64,000 nt of DNA from Xanthomonas cucurbitae (GCF_002939885.1 NZ_MDED01000001.1:124001-188000); one strand, 5' to 3'. Counted from the stretch's first letter, positions 43,295 to 55,153 are shown. Numbers and translations: made by a program. The notes: generated by a model from the sequence alone, not told the origin.

Positions 43295-44071
43295 TCACAC
43301 TGCAAACTGCTCGCTGAAGATGCGTTCTTCCAGGTTATGTTCCGGGTCGAACAGCAAGGTCACGCGGCGTTGCGTGGATTCGCGGATGGTCACTTCCACC
43401 ACGTCACGGATCTCGTGCGAATCGGCGGTGACGCTGACCGGGCGCTTGTAGGGATCGAGCACGCGGAAGCGCACTTCGGTATCGGCCTTGAGGATGGCGC
43501 CGCGCCAGCGCCGCGGGCGATACGGCGCGATCGGCGTCAGCGCCAGCGTGTGCGAGCCCAACGGCAGGATCGGGCCATGCGCCGAATAGTTGTAGGCGGT
43601 GCTGCCAGCCGGGGTGGCCACCATCACGCCGTCGCCGATCAGCTCGGCAATGCGGGTCTGGCCGTTGAGGTCCACGCTCAGGTGCGCGGCCTGGCGGGTC
43701 TGCCGCAGCAGCGAGACCTCGTTGTAGGCCAGCGAGCCGGCACTGGTGCCCGATTCGGTCTGCACCTGCATTTCCAGCGGCCGCAGGTGGGCGGGTTCGG
43801 CGCGTTGCAGACGGGCCAGTAGATCGTCTTCGTTGTCGCGGTACTGGTTCATCAGGAACCCGACCGACCCCAGCTTCATGCCGAATACCGGTTTGTCGGC
43901 CGCACCGTGGCGATGCAGGGTCTGCAGCATGAAGCCGTCCCCGCCCAGGGCGCAGACCACCTCGGCCGTCTCCAGCGGATGATCGCCGTAGCGCTGCACC
44001 AGGCGCGCGCGCGCATTGGCTGCGGGCTCGGTCGGGCTGGCCAGGAAAGCGATACGGGGCGGTGCGGTCAT
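43295..44071 (-). CDS. nadK: NAD kinase
   Basis: A 258-residue ATP-NAD kinase that makes NADP. The GGDG motif is at residues 43-46 ([11 protein letters not shown]), followed by GSVGFLMN, the conserved NE in AYNEVSLL, and [17 protein letters not shown]. It is shorter at the N-terminus than E. coli NadK (292 residues), as in related bacteria. I chose ATG 44071 ([12 protein letters not shown]) because the family fold begins there. The NADP theme fits loosely with the kynurenine NAD route upstream, but the genes are on opposite strands. Confidence 0.93.
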   Translation of the reverse strand: MTAPPRIAFLASPTEPAANARARLVQRYGDHPLETAEVVCALGGDGFMLQTLHRHGAADKPVFGMKLGSVGFLMNQYRDNEDDLLARLQRAEPAHLRPLEMQVQTESGTSAGSLAYNEVSLLRQTRQAAHLSVDLNGQTRIAELIGDGVMVATPAGSTAYNYSAHGPILPLGSHTLALTPIAPYRPRRWRGAILKADTEVRFRVLDPYKRPVSVTADSHEIRDVVEVTIRESTQRRVTLLFDPEHNLEERIFSEQFAV

Positions 44072-44225
44072 CGTCGACTCCAGAACATGCGAATCAGCAT
44101 ACCGCAGCCCCGTGGCGGGCTTGGTGCCGCTGCGCCCTGCCCTCGCCTGCGCGGCCGTGATTGCGTGTTGGCAAACGATGCCGGCCAGCAACCTGCAACA
44201 GGCCGCACGACGGGCTGGCCTCGCC

Positions 44226-46692
<2,467 letters not shown>

Positions 46693-47643
46693 TCAGCCGT
46701 GGGCAGGCTTGTGCGCGATGACGGTGGGAAAGAGGCTGGCGCGATCCTCGATGAAACGGATGTCGGTAAAGCCCGCGCTCTCCAGTTGCGCTCGCGTTTG
46801 CGCGTGTGTACGGAACGATGCCCAGCGCGCCTGCACGATGTCGACGAAGATCTGGCTCTGCAGTGCCAACGCCGCCGGGTCGATCAATGCCATCTGCCAT
46901 GGCGACTGCGCGCACAGGCTGGGGGGTGGCGTCAGGAAACTGGTCAGCAACGTGCCGCCCGGCCGCAACTTGTGGAAGAACGCGCCATACAGCGCGATCA
47001 CGCGCGCGTCGTCCGGTTCGTAGAGATTGAGCCCGTTACTGGTCAGCACGTCCACGCTATTGGCATCGCCCTGCGTCCATGCGTCTTCCAGCCGTAGCGA
47101 CAGCTGCCCCTCCAGCCCGTGCCGGCGCGCCAGTTGCAATGCACCTTCCAGCGCCTGCGGGTCCAGGTCGATGCCGAGCAACTGCACCTCCGGACAGTGC
47201 CGGTAATCCAGGCTCAGCACGTCACCCATCCAGCCGCAGGGGACCGAGGCCAGCGTCATGCCAGGCCGCAGCAGGGCCTGCAACTGCGCACGGAAAATGC
47301 CGAACCGCTCACGCGTGGCGAGCACGGCCGGGAGTGTCTCGAACAGGGCGTATTCCAGTGCCGGCGTGGTGTCCGGCGCCAGACTGCCTGGCGGGTGCGT
47401 CACCAGACGATGGGTCCAGGCCGCGTCCAGCCCGCGGTTGCGGAGCAGGAACCGGCCCAGCTCCACCGCCCATAGCGCATCGAGCAACTGCAGCAGGCGC
47501 TCCACGTCCGCCGCGGACCGCGCCGGGTCCTGGCCGAGTCGCGCCTTGATCGAGGCGAGCAGGGTCGCATCGTCGTGCGGCAGGTCGCCCGCGTGCGAAA
47601 TCAGGCGCGCCTGCGGCGGCACCGCTTGCTGGTCATGTTGCAT
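46693..47643 (-). CDS. Class I SAM-dependent methyltransferase, substrate unknown
   Basis: A 316-residue protein. The N-terminal third is helical and unrecognised. The Rossmann methyltransferase core (about 120-300) shows motif I as LASVPCGWMGDVLSLDY, the acidic ribose-binding residue in LLGIDLDPQAL, LRLEDAW, and VLTSNGLNLYEPDD in the motif IV position. A GAGGTGA site precedes the ATG on the minus strand. It stands alone. Substrate could be a small molecule; I see nothing that decides it. Confidence 0.75.
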   Translation of the reverse strand: MQHDQQAVPPQARLISHAGDLPHDDATLLASIKARLGQDPARSAADVERLLQLLDALWAVELGRFLLRNRGLDAAWTHRLVTHPPGSLAPDTTPALEYALFETLPAVLATRERFGIFRAQLQALLRPGMTLASVPCGWMGDVLSLDYRHCPEVQLLGIDLDPQALEGALQLARRHGLEGQLSLRLEDAWTQGDANSVDVLTSNGLNLYEPDDARVIALYGAFFHKLRPGGTLLTSFLTPPPSLCAQSPWQMALIDPAALALQSQIFVDIVQARWASFRTHAQTRAQLESAGFTDIRFIEDRASLFPTVIAHKPAHG

Positions 47644-47793
47644 CGTTCACCTCGTCTAGCGTTCATCGCGATCGATTGACCATGATGACGGCTGACGCAA
47701 GCCGCGACGGTGCCCAGGGCGATGCAGGATGCCGGCGAACGAACGCGAACGACAGGCTGCGCGGAAAGGCCCCGGGCAAGCCACGCGCACGGC

Positions 47794-48345
47794 TCAACCC
47801 AGCCCGAATGCCGGGTGGTAGGTCACATCGGCCAGTGGCACCAGCCGGTCGCCGAACGCCAGCGCCTGCACCGTCGATGCCGGCACATCCGGCATGCCCA
47901 GGCCCGGCTCGACGGCGAATCCGAAACGGCGGAAGAAGCCGGGCTCGCCATCGACCACGCAGCCGGCCGCGCCACGCTCGCGCAAGCTCGCCAGGGCCGC
48001 GCGCACCAGGCGCGTGCCCAGTCCCTGATGCTGATGGCCCGGGCCAACGGCCAGTGGCCCCAGCGCGAACCAGCCGGAGGATCCATCGGACAAGGCCACC
48101 GGCGACACCGCCAGATGCCCCACCACATAGCCGTCGTGGTCGGCCACCAGCGACAACGCCAGCGCCGCCGCGTTGCGCAACTCGGCGATCACCTGATGCT
48201 CGTCGTGACGGCTGTGCTCGGCGCGCATGAAGGCCACCATGGTCAGCACTTCGATGGCCGCCGCGTCGTCCGCGCTCGCCTCGCGGATCAGCACCGCCAG
48301 TGGTGCTGCTGCCTGCGCAGGCGGCAGGTCGTCGGCGTCGTGCAT
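47794..48345 (-). CDS. GNAT family N-acetyltransferase
   Basis: A 183-residue acetyltransferase with the GNAT fold. The acetyl-CoA loop is GPGHQHQGLGTRLVRAAL (motif A, Q/RxxGxG/A), preceded by FALGPLAVGP, and GFFRRFGF matches a late family motif common in the YhbS-like subgroup. It is coupled to the hydrolase upstream: ATG 48345 overlaps that gene's stop, and GTG 48348 is an alternative start. Third in the MOSC-hydrolase-GNAT run. Substrate unknown. Confidence 0.85.
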   Translation of the reverse strand: MHDADDLPPAQAAAPLAVLIREASADDAAAIEVLTMVAFMRAEHSRHDEHQVIAELRNAAALALSLVADHDGYVVGHLAVSPVALSDGSSGWFALGPLAVGPGHQHQGLGTRLVRAALASLRERGAAGCVVDGEPGFFRRFGFAVEPGLGMPDVPASTVQALAFGDRLVPLADVTYHPAFGLG

Positions 48346-48868
48346 CACAGGTCCTGCAGCAGGTCGGCAAACGCGCGCGTCGCGGTCTCCACGTGCGCGC
48401 CAAGGCGATGCCCGTCGTCGACCAGCAACAGCCGCGCCGCACGCGCCTGTGCCCAGGCGATCACCTCAGCCGCAGGAATGAGTTCGTCATGCCAGGCATG
48501 CACGATCGAGATCGGCACTGCCGCGGCATCCAGCGCCGGCAACGGTCCCATTCGGGTCGGTGGCACCATCAGGAACAGCCCGCGCACCGGCACCTGCAAG
48601 GATACTTGCGCGGCGATGTAGGCCCCCAGGCTGGAACCGGCCAATACCAATGGCCCCTTGGCGGCGGCGGCGCGCGCCACCTCCAGCAATCGCTGCAGCC
48701 GCCCACGCACGTCGCCCAACTGGCCCAGATCGCGGCGTGCATCCAGATCGGTGAAATCGGGCCGCTCGTGCGTCCAGCCCAGCCGCTGTGCCGCCTCGGC
48801 CAGGGCGGTGACCTTCAAGGCCTCCGGACCGCTCTCGAACCCGTGCGCCAGGATGCAGTGACCGCGGC

Positions 48869-48872
<4 letters not shown>
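48345..48872 (-). CDS. Alpha/beta-hydrolase (YqiA/YcfP-like esterase)
   Basis: A 175-residue small alpha/beta hydrolase. It begins with the strand and oxyanion pattern CILAHGFESGP. The nucleophile serine is in LAGSSLGAYIAAQ (GxSxG), Asp in IVHAWHDELIP and His in DDGHRLG, which completes the triad. Small size suggests a short-chain esterase. ATG 48872 overlaps the stop of the MOSC gene (ATGA), and its own stop overlaps the GNAT start. Confidence 0.85.
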
Positions 48873-49360
<488 letters not shown>

Positions 49361-49383
49361 CGTCGAATGCTAGCATTCGCTGC

Positions 49384-49959
49384 ATGTCCGATGCCGTCCT
49401 GCCGTCGCCCCCGATCACCTACGCGCCGTTGCCCTATGAATCTCGACTGGCCCGCCGCGCGCTCGACCGGATCGACATGGTGGTCATCCATTGCACCGAA
49501 CTACCGGACATGGCCATGGCGCGCGAATACGGCGAGCGCGTGCTCTACGACAGCGGCACCGGCAACAGCGGGCATTACTACATCGACCGCAATGGCAGCA
49601 TCCAGCAGTACGTGGCGCTGGAGCGCGTGGCGCACCATGTGCGCGGCCACAATCCGCATACGCTGGGCATCGAACTGGTCAACCGTGGCCGTTATCCGCA
49701 CTGGCTGGATTCGCGTCATCAGCTCATGCACGAAGCCTACCCGGATGCACAGATCGCCACGCTGGTCACGCTGCTGCAGTGGTTGCAGCAACAGCTGCCC
49801 TCGGTGCGCTGCATTGCCGGCCATCAGGAGCTGGATACCACGCTGGAAGCGGCCAGCGACGATCCGGCCTGCAAGATCCAGCGCAAGCTCGACCCCGGCC
49901 CGTTGTTCCCGTGGTCGCGCATCGAAGCGGCGGTGGCTTGGTCGCATCGCACGCGCTGA
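49384..49959 (+). CDS. N-acetylmuramoyl-L-alanine amidase (AmpD/Amidase_2 family)
   Basis: A 191-residue zinc amidase that cleaves the bond between N-acetylmuramate and L-alanine in muropeptides. Zinc ligands are expected at His in VVIHCTEL, His in IAGHQELD and Asp in KLDPGPLFPW; SGHYYIDRNG and HTLGIELVN are typical. There is no signal peptide, so it probably acts in the cytoplasm on recycled muropeptides like AmpD. ATG 49384 was chosen; the open frame upstream overlaps the divergent MOSC gene. No ampE or ampC is adjacent. Confidence 0.88.
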   Translation: MSDAVLPSPPITYAPLPYESRLARRALDRIDMVVIHCTELPDMAMAREYGERVLYDSGTGNSGHYYIDRNGSIQQYVALERVAHHVRGHNPHTLGIELVNRGRYPHWLDSRHQLMHEAYPDAQIATLVTLLQWLQQQLPSVRCIAGHQELDTTLEAASDDPACKIQRKLDPGPLFPWSRIEAAVAWSHRTR

Positions 49960-50139
49960 GGCTGGCGCTGCCGCAACGCCGACGTGGCTGGCGGGTACCG
50001 GATGCCTGCACGCACTTGCGCTGCATCGTGCACGCGGCAACCTTGCCGTCCCGGGTGCCATTCGGCCGACGCGCGACCGCGCTGCCGATGATGCCCGCGC
50101 GATGAGCCGGCAGCCCGCGTGAACCGCCTTGGTGGCCGC

Positions 50140-51084
50140 TCAGGGTTCAGCCGGGCGGTAGGTGGTTTCGCCCGCACTCACCGCAACCGCCAGGCGATTT
50201 TCCAGTGGCGCGATCGGGCACACCACATGCGGGGTGAAGGCGCAGGGCGGGTTTTCGGCCAGATTGAAATCCAGCACCACCTCACCATCGCGCGGCAGTG
50301 CGGTGGTCAGATAACGTGCGCCGCCGTAGCTGTCCTTGCCGCTGGTGCGGTCGGCGAACAGGAACACCAACCCGCCACCGTCCTGCGCGATCGGCTGCAG
50401 CCGGTAGTGGCGGCCGTCGCGCGCGAACACCGCTTCACCCGGCACCTGCACCGTCAGCGTGGTCCCGATCGAGGTCAGCAAGGTGGTGGTGCGCGCAGGC
50501 ACATATGGCTGCCAGTGCGCGCGCACGCGCCAACGCGGGTCGGTCGGAAAATACTCCAGCCCGTCGAACCGGCTCAATGCCGGCGCCCGTGGATCGCGCA
50601 ACCGCCAACCGAACGCGTTGCCGGTCTGCACCAGGAAGAACTGCCGTTGCTCCAGATCCAGCCGATCGCCGCGTTGCCCCGCCCGCTCCGGCCGCAATCC
50701 GGCAACCTGCACCGGCTGCCCATTGAGTGCCACCACCGCGCCGGGCGCCACCCGAAAGCGCGCGTGGCCATGCGCGTCTAGGGTCAGTTGCCCCAGCTGC
50801 GCGGGCCCGGCCGGCAGCACGATGTCGTTGCCCGCATCGCTGCCCACCCGGTAGCGGCCCGGCTGCACGCGACCGGATCCCACCAGGCTCAGCCAGCCAT
50901 CGGGTGTGCGCAGCCGCTCCACGCGCTGCGCGCGGGCAACGTGCAGTGCCTGCTGGTAACCGGAGGGCACGTCGCGGAGCCGGCTCTGCGGCGGGTTGCC
51001 AGCGTCCGCCGTCGACCCGGCCGTGCATGCCGCCATCGACCACAGCGCTCCCCACACGACGCATGCCCGCCATTGCAGCCACAT
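50140..51084 (-). CDS. DUF1684 family lipoprotein
   Basis: A 314-residue protein. The N-terminal signal ends in a lipobox (SMAAC, Cys20 as lipid site), so it is probably anchored in the membrane facing the periplasm. The DUF1684 domain fills the rest; conserved parts are VFARDGRHYRLQPI, FLFADRTSGKDSYGGARYL, and VVLDFNLAENPPCAFTPHVVCPIAPLENRL near the end. The family function is unknown. I chose ATG 51084, the only start that gives a signal peptide. It is the last gene of a minus-strand group after sseA. Confidence 0.85.
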   Translation of the reverse strand: MWLQWRACVVWGALWSMAACTAGSTADAGNPPQSRLRDVPSGYQQALHVARAQRVERLRTPDGWLSLVGSGRVQPGRYRVGSDAGNDIVLPAGPAQLGQLTLDAHGHARFRVAPGAVVALNGQPVQVAGLRPERAGQRGDRLDLEQRQFFLVQTGNAFGWRLRDPRAPALSRFDGLEYFPTDPRWRVRAHWQPYVPARTTTLLTSIGTTLTVQVPGEAVFARDGRHYRLQPIAQDGGGLVFLFADRTSGKDSYGGARYLTTALPRDGEVVLDFNLAENPPCAFTPHVVCPIAPLENRLAVAVSAGETTYRPAEP

Positions 51085-51169
51085 GTGCTTTACCACCGCA
51101 AGAAACCGCGCTGCGCGCAGTGCACCCACCGTTGGGCAGGCCACCGTCCCGGCGGCCATTGTGCACGGC

Positions 51170-52042
51170 TCAGCCCGCCATTTCGACCGGGCGCGATGGC
51201 TCCTGCAGCCAACCGCTCCACGAACCGGCATACACGCGGGCACCGGGCAGGCCGGCCACCTCCAGCGCCAGCAACAGATGGCAGGCGGTCACGCCCGACC
51301 CGCACATCACCACCACCTGACCGGGCCGGTAGTGGCCCAGCAGCGCCGACAGCTCGGCGCGCAACGCATCGGCCGGCTTGAAGCGGCCATTGTCGATGCT
51401 CAGCCCCAGCGGACGATTGAGCGCGCCGGGCACGTGCCCGGCGACCGGATCGATCGGCTCTACCTCGCCGCGGAAGCGCTCGGCGGCCCGCGCATCCAGC
51501 AGCCAGCCTGGCGCCTGCTGCAGCCGTGCCTGGACCTGCTCGGCCGTCACCACCGCATCGGCATCGAAACTGCCCGGATAGGCGGGAGCCTGGCGCAACG
51601 CCGGCGGCTCGGTGGTCTCCGCCAGGCCTGCGGCGCGCCAAGCGGCCAGCCCACCATCCAGTACCGCCACGCGGCGGTGGCCCATCAGCCGTAGCATCCA
51701 CCAGGCGCGCGCGGCGGCCATGCTGCCATCGCCCGCGTCGTAGACCACCACCTGGCTCTCCGGATCGATGCCCCATGCGCCCAGGCGGCTGGCGAAGTCG
51801 GCACTGTGCGGCAACGGATGCCGCCCCTGCCCGGGCCGCGACAGATCGGCCAGGTCATGGTCCAGATCCACGTAGTGCGCACCGGGCAGATGCCCCTGCG
51901 CGTAGGCCTTGCGGGCGGCTCCCGGGTCCGGCGCGGTCGGCGGCGCGGCGCGCGCGTCCAGCAAACGCAGCTGCGGATGCGACAAGGCGTCCGCCAGCGT
52001 GGCGCCGTCCACCAACGTGGTCCAGTTCGGCTCTGAATTCAT
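51170..52042 (-). CDS. sseA: 3-Mercaptopyruvate sulfurtransferase
   Basis: A 290-residue two-domain rhodanese. The C-terminal active Cys247 is in CGSGVTA, the loop typical of 3-mercaptopyruvate sulfurtransferase (thiosulfate sulfurtransferases have CRKGVTA). The N-terminal domain is inactive, with DAGDGSMAAARAWW in the loop position. It moves sulfur from 3-mercaptopyruvate to thiol acceptors. ATG 52042 overlaps the stop of the NUDIX gene (ATGA at 52039-52042), so the two are co-translated. Confidence 0.92.
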   Translation of the reverse strand: MNSEPNWTTLVDGATLADALSHPQLRLLDARAAPPTAPDPGAARKAYAQGHLPGAHYVDLDHDLADLSRPGQGRHPLPHSADFASRLGAWGIDPESQVVVYDAGDGSMAAARAWWMLRLMGHRRVAVLDGGLAAWRAAGLAETTEPPALRQAPAYPGSFDADAVVTAEQVQARLQQAPGWLLDARAAERFRGEVEPIDPVAGHVPGALNRPLGLSIDNGRFKPADALRAELSALLGHYRPGQVVVMCGSGVTACHLLLALEVAGLPGARVYAGSWSGWLQEPSRPVEMAG

Positions 52043-52836
52043 GCAACCTGCTCCAGGCGACGACGAAGATTGAGAAGAATGGCGGCGGTGGCGCCCCAGA
52101 TGCGTTGCCCGGGCCAATCGTATTCGAGCACGCGCCGCGGCCGCCCGCGGAATTCCAGCTCCACGCTGCGCAGGTTGTCTGCATCCATCAGGTAGGCCAG
52201 CGGCACTTCGAACACCTCGGCCACTTCGTCCGGCTGCGGCACCGCCACGAACGCGGGGTCGATCACCGCCACCACCGGCGTCACCCGAAACCCGCTGACG
52301 GTCAGGAACGGGTCCAGATAGCCCAGCGCGTGCGCCTGCCGGGCACCCAGCGCGATCTCCTCGCAACTCTCGCGTAACGCGGCGCCGGCCGCATCGGCGT
52401 CGGAGGGTTCGATCCTGCCACCCGGAAAGCTGACCTGCCCGGCATGATGGCGCAGGCTGTCGGTGCGCCGGGTCAGCAACACCGTGGTGCCCTGCGCACG
52501 CGGTACCAGGCCGCACAGCACCGCCGCTTCGGCGCAGGCGCCGCCTTCGCTCAGGTCGATCAGTTCGGCATGGTTCCAGCCAGGCCCGTCGGGTGCGGTG
52601 TCCAGCGGGTACAGCGCGCGCCGCAGGTGCGCGTATTCGGCCAGCGACGCCACCAGGGCACGCGCGGGCAGCACGGTGTGCAACAACTCATGGCGTTCGG
52701 TGTCGCTCATGCTCATCCAGCGGGCAATTTCATCCAGGCTGCGCAGGCAGCCGACGCAGTGCGACTGCGCGTCTAATGAACATACACCGATACAGGGGCT
52801 GGGCAGCTGCGCACTGGCCGAATCGGTGTCGCTCAT
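52039..52836 (-). CDS. DUF1289-NUDIX fusion, putative CoA pyrophosphatase
   Basis: A 265-residue fusion. Residues about 12-60 form a DUF1289 domain with four cysteines (Cys15, Cys19, Cys27, Cys30) followed by RSLDEIARW, the classic small metal-binding pattern. Residues about 115-255 form a NUDIX domain with the NudL/CoA pyrophosphatase marker RTDSLRHHAGQVSFPGGR and box residues ALRESCEEIAL. The NUDIX part would cut CoA to 4'-phosphopantetheine and 3',5'-ADP. DUF1289 is usually a separate small protein. sseA is coupled downstream. Confidence 0.88.
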   Translation of the reverse strand: MSDTDSASAQLPSPCIGVCSLDAQSHCVGCLRSLDEIARWMSMSDTERHELLHTVLPARALVASLAEYAHLRRALYPLDTAPDGPGWNHAELIDLSEGGACAEAAVLCGLVPRAQGTTVLLTRRTDSLRHHAGQVSFPGGRIEPSDADAAGAALRESCEEIALGARQAHALGYLDPFLTVSGFRVTPVVAVIDPAFVAVPQPDEVAEVFEVPLAYLMDADNLRSVELEFRGRPRRVLEYDWPGQRIWGATAAILLNLRRRLEQVA

Positions 52837-52904
52837 CGCTCGCTCCTGCCAGCCTGGTTCGGGTTGTGCATCGCTCTGCTCGCGTTTGTCTGCCGGACTG
52901 AAAC

Positions 52905-52934
52905 GACAACGCCGGCCTGGTGGCCGGCGTTGTC
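52905..52934. terminator. Hairpin terminator after FKBP-like gene
   Basis: GACAACGCCGGCC (52905-52917) and GGCCGGCGTTGTC (52922-52934) form a perfect 13-bp stem with a 4-nt loop. It lies 20 bp past the stop of the minus-strand FKBP-like gene. Confidence 0.72.
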
Positions 52935-52953
52935 ACTGCAACAACAAACGCGA

Positions 52954-53655
52954 TTACTTCACGCTGACCAGCTTGATCTCGAACTGCACGGCCACGTTCG
53001 GCGGGAACGGCGTGCGCGGGTCGGCGCCATAGGCCTGTTCCGGCGGCAAGGTCACTTCCCACTTGGAGCCGGCCGGCATCTGCAGCAGGGTTTCGCGCAT
53101 CGCCTTCATTTCGACTTCGCTGACCTTGATGGCCGGGATCTGCTGAGCCGGACGCGCCTTCTCACGGTCGCCGAAGGGGAACGGACCAGCCACTTCCAGC
53201 TGCACGGTGCTCGCCTGGGTCGGCTTGGCACCCTTGCCGGCTTCGATCACGCGGTACTGCACGCCGCTGGGCAGGCTCTGCACACCAGCGGTGCCCTTGT
53301 TCTTGGCCAGGAACGCATCGCTCTTGGTCTTGTTGGCGGCGGCGGCCTTGTCGTACTCGGCCTTGGCTTGCTGGGCACGGCCCTGCTCGCGCTTCTGGAA
53401 CGCTTCGACGGCCGGCTTCAGCTGGTCGGCGGTGATGGCCGGCTGCTTCTTGGCGTAGGCGTCCTGCAGGCCCTTGACCACCGAATTGATGTCCAGCTGC
53501 TCGCCGCGACCGGTGAGTTCGGCAAGGTTGTTGCCGTAGTCGTAACCGAAGTAATAGCTCAGCTTGCCCTTTTCGGACGTCGTGTCCTGGGCCACTGCAT
53601 TGCCCGTCAGGGCCAGGGCCGCCACGGCGACCGCGATAGAACGCAACTTCATCAA
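52954..53655 (-). CDS. FKBP-type peptidyl-prolyl isomerase-like protein (Mip-like, divergent)
   Basis: A 233-residue secreted protein. A signal peptide (about 1-22, ending AVAQ) is followed by the FKBP N-terminal dimerisation domain (about 28-120, with YYFGYDYGNNLAEL and long helices) and an FKBP-like C-terminal domain starting near LPSGVQYRVIEAGKG. The end (WEVTLPPEQAYG...PFPPNVAVQFEIKLV) is family-typical. The middle of the C-terminal domain lacks the usual VxYxGxxxDGxxFDSS segment that carries active-site residues, so it may be a chaperone rather than an active isomerase. Two adjacent Met codons make the start 53655 or 53652. Confidence 0.82.
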   Translation of the reverse strand: MMKLRSIAVAVAALALTGNAVAQDTTSEKGKLSYYFGYDYGNNLAELTGRGEQLDINSVVKGLQDAYAKKQPAITADQLKPAVEAFQKREQGRAQQAKAEYDKAAAANKTKSDAFLAKNKGTAGVQSLPSGVQYRVIEAGKGAKPTQASTVQLEVAGPFPFGDREKARPAQQIPAIKVSEVEMKAMRETLLQMPAGSKWEVTLPPEQAYGADPRTPFPPNVAVQFEIKLVSVK

Positions 53656-53816
53656 ACAATTCTCCAGGGTGGTGGCACAGGACGGGGCTGCCGCCTGAGA
53701 TGACGCGCTAGGATAGCGGCCGCGATAGCGAACCGCTACTGATCGCGAAAGCTAGGACCAGCAAGGCTTTCAGAAGTTCCGTATTTACTATTTTTTTACG
53801 TTTGCAAGAGGTTTCG

Positions 53817-53966
53817 ATGTCCACCGACGCCATGTTGACCGCCGACCACGCCACTGTCCGGACCAGCACGGTCAATCGGCCATACACATTGGATGCCTGC
53901 TCCAGCCACACTACGCGGGCGCGGGACCAGATCGCAAAGCGTCTTGCGCAGTTCCGCCCCCAGTGA
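53817..53966 (+). CDS. Small protein (49 aa), coupled to the next gene
   Basis: A 49-codon ORF starting at ATG 53817, preceded by an AAGAGGT ribosome site and an AT-rich stretch (about 53788-53800) that could hold a promoter. The product begins MSTDAMLTADHATVRTS and ends RDQIAKRLAQFRPQ. It is polar, with no membrane segment and one Cys, and is unrecognised. Its TGA overlaps the GTG start of the next gene (GTGA at 53963-53966). Third codon positions are mostly G/C, as in real genes here. Confidence 0.6.
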   Translation: MSTDAMLTADHATVRTSTVNRPYTLDACSSHTTRARDQIAKRLAQFRPQ

Positions 53967-54355
53967 GCGCCGCCATGCTGCCCGACCCCACCCCCTCACC
54001 GCATCCGCTGTGCCTGCAGTTGTTCGACTGCGTGCAGGCCGATGACCTCGATCGCGCCCTGGCGCTCGGCTTGATGGAGTACCGGCCCGAGCCGCCGGAC
54101 GACGCCTGCGATCCGGCGGCCATGCAGAGGGTGGCGGCCGTGCTGGCGGCGCAGCAACGCCTGCGCGATGCCTGGGCGGCGCGTGAGCGCTACCGCGCGC
54201 GCGCCGTGCGCCTGCAGCGGCGTGCCGCAGAACGCGACGCCCGCCGCGCACCGCCGCCGCTTGCCAGCCAGCCGGCCGCCCCTGCGCTGCCGCCGTTGGC
54301 GGCGGCGATCCTGGCGCGCGCCAAGGCCAGGGCAGCCGGCGGGACCCGGTCATGA
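53963..54355 (+). CDS. Hypothetical protein upstream of nth
   Basis: About 130 residues from GTG 53963 (ATG 53975 is also possible). The N-terminal half is acidic-helical (LCLQLFDCVQADDLDRALALGLMEY); the rest is an Arg-rich helical stretch followed by a Pro/Ala-rich C-terminus. No family is recognised. The start overlaps the stop of the 49-aa gene and the stop overlaps the nth start (ATGA at 54352-54355), giving a three-gene coupled unit. Confidence 0.7.
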   Translation: MSAAMLPDPTPSPHPLCLQLFDCVQADDLDRALALGLMEYRPEPPDDACDPAAMQRVAAVLAAQQRLRDAWAARERYRARAVRLQRRAAERDARRAPPPLASQPAAPALPPLAAAILARAKARAAGGTRS

Positions 54356-55044
54356 GCGCCGCGCGCCCGCTCGCTCCGGCACGCCGCCGCATGCGCAAGC
54401 CCGAGATCCAGGAAATGTTCGTGCGGCTGCGCGAGCTCAATCCGCACCCCACCACCGAGCTGGAATACACCACGCCGTTCGAATTGTTGATCGCCGTGTT
54501 GCTCTCGGCGCAGGCCACCGATGTTGGCGTCAACAAGGCCACGCGCAAGCTGTATCCGGTCGCCAATACCCCACGCGACATCCTGGATCTGGGCGAAGAA
54601 GGCCTGAAGCGCTACATCTCCACCATCGGGCTGTTCAACGCCAAGGCCAAGAACGCCATCGCCACCTGCCGCATCCTGCTGGAGCACTACGACGGCGAGG
54701 TGCCGCACGATCGTGCAGCGCTGGAGGCATTGCCCGGGGTCGGCCGCAAGACCGCCAACGTGGTGCTCAACACCGCCTTCGGCGAACCCACCATGGCGGT
54801 GGATACGCATATCTTCCGAGTCGCCAACCGTACCGGCCTTGCGCCTGGCAAGGACGTGCGCGTGGTGGAAGACCAGCTGGTCAAGGTCATCCCCGCAGAA
54901 TTCCTGCACGACGCCCACCATTGGCTGATCCTGCACGGCCGCTATGTCTGCAAGGCGCGCAAGCCCGATTGCCCGGGCTGTGTGATCCACGACCTGTGCT
55001 GCTATCGCGACAAGACCCCGCCGGCCCCAGAGCGGCAGACATAA
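54352..55044 (+). CDS. nth: Endonuclease III (DNA glycosylase/AP lyase)
   Basis: A 230-residue base-excision repair enzyme that removes oxidised pyrimidines and nicks abasic sites. Catalytic Lys133 is in LPGVGRKTANVVLN (helix-hairpin-helix) and Asp151 in AVDTHIFRVANR. Four cysteines (200, 207, 210, 216) bind a [4Fe-4S] cluster. It is slightly longer than E. coli Nth because of an N-terminal extension; ATG 54391 (MRKPEIQEMF) is an alternative start, but overlap with the previous gene favours 54352. The two genes upstream have no known link to repair. Confidence 0.95.
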   Translation: MSAARPLAPARRRMRKPEIQEMFVRLRELNPHPTTELEYTTPFELLIAVLLSAQATDVGVNKATRKLYPVANTPRDILDLGEEGLKRYISTIGLFNAKAKNAIATCRILLEHYDGEVPHDRAALEALPGVGRKTANVVLNTAFGEPTMAVDTHIFRVANRTGLAPGKDVRVVEDQLVKVIPAEFLHDAHHWLILHGRYVCKARKPDCPGCVIHDLCCYRDKTPPAPERQT

Positions 55045-55153
55045 AAACCGAGGCGTGATGCAGCTACGGCGTCAGAACAAGCCCGCAGCAAGAAGACGGA
55101 GCAATAGAGACCCCCGATCCACATCCAGCAAACGCACGGCCGCATGCTTTTGC

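Noticed and set aside
47663-48442. 259-codon minus-strand open frame overlapping the GNAT gene
   Set aside because: It is in another frame of the same strand, is Gly/Arg-rich, and conflicts with a clear GNAT and hydrolase pair.
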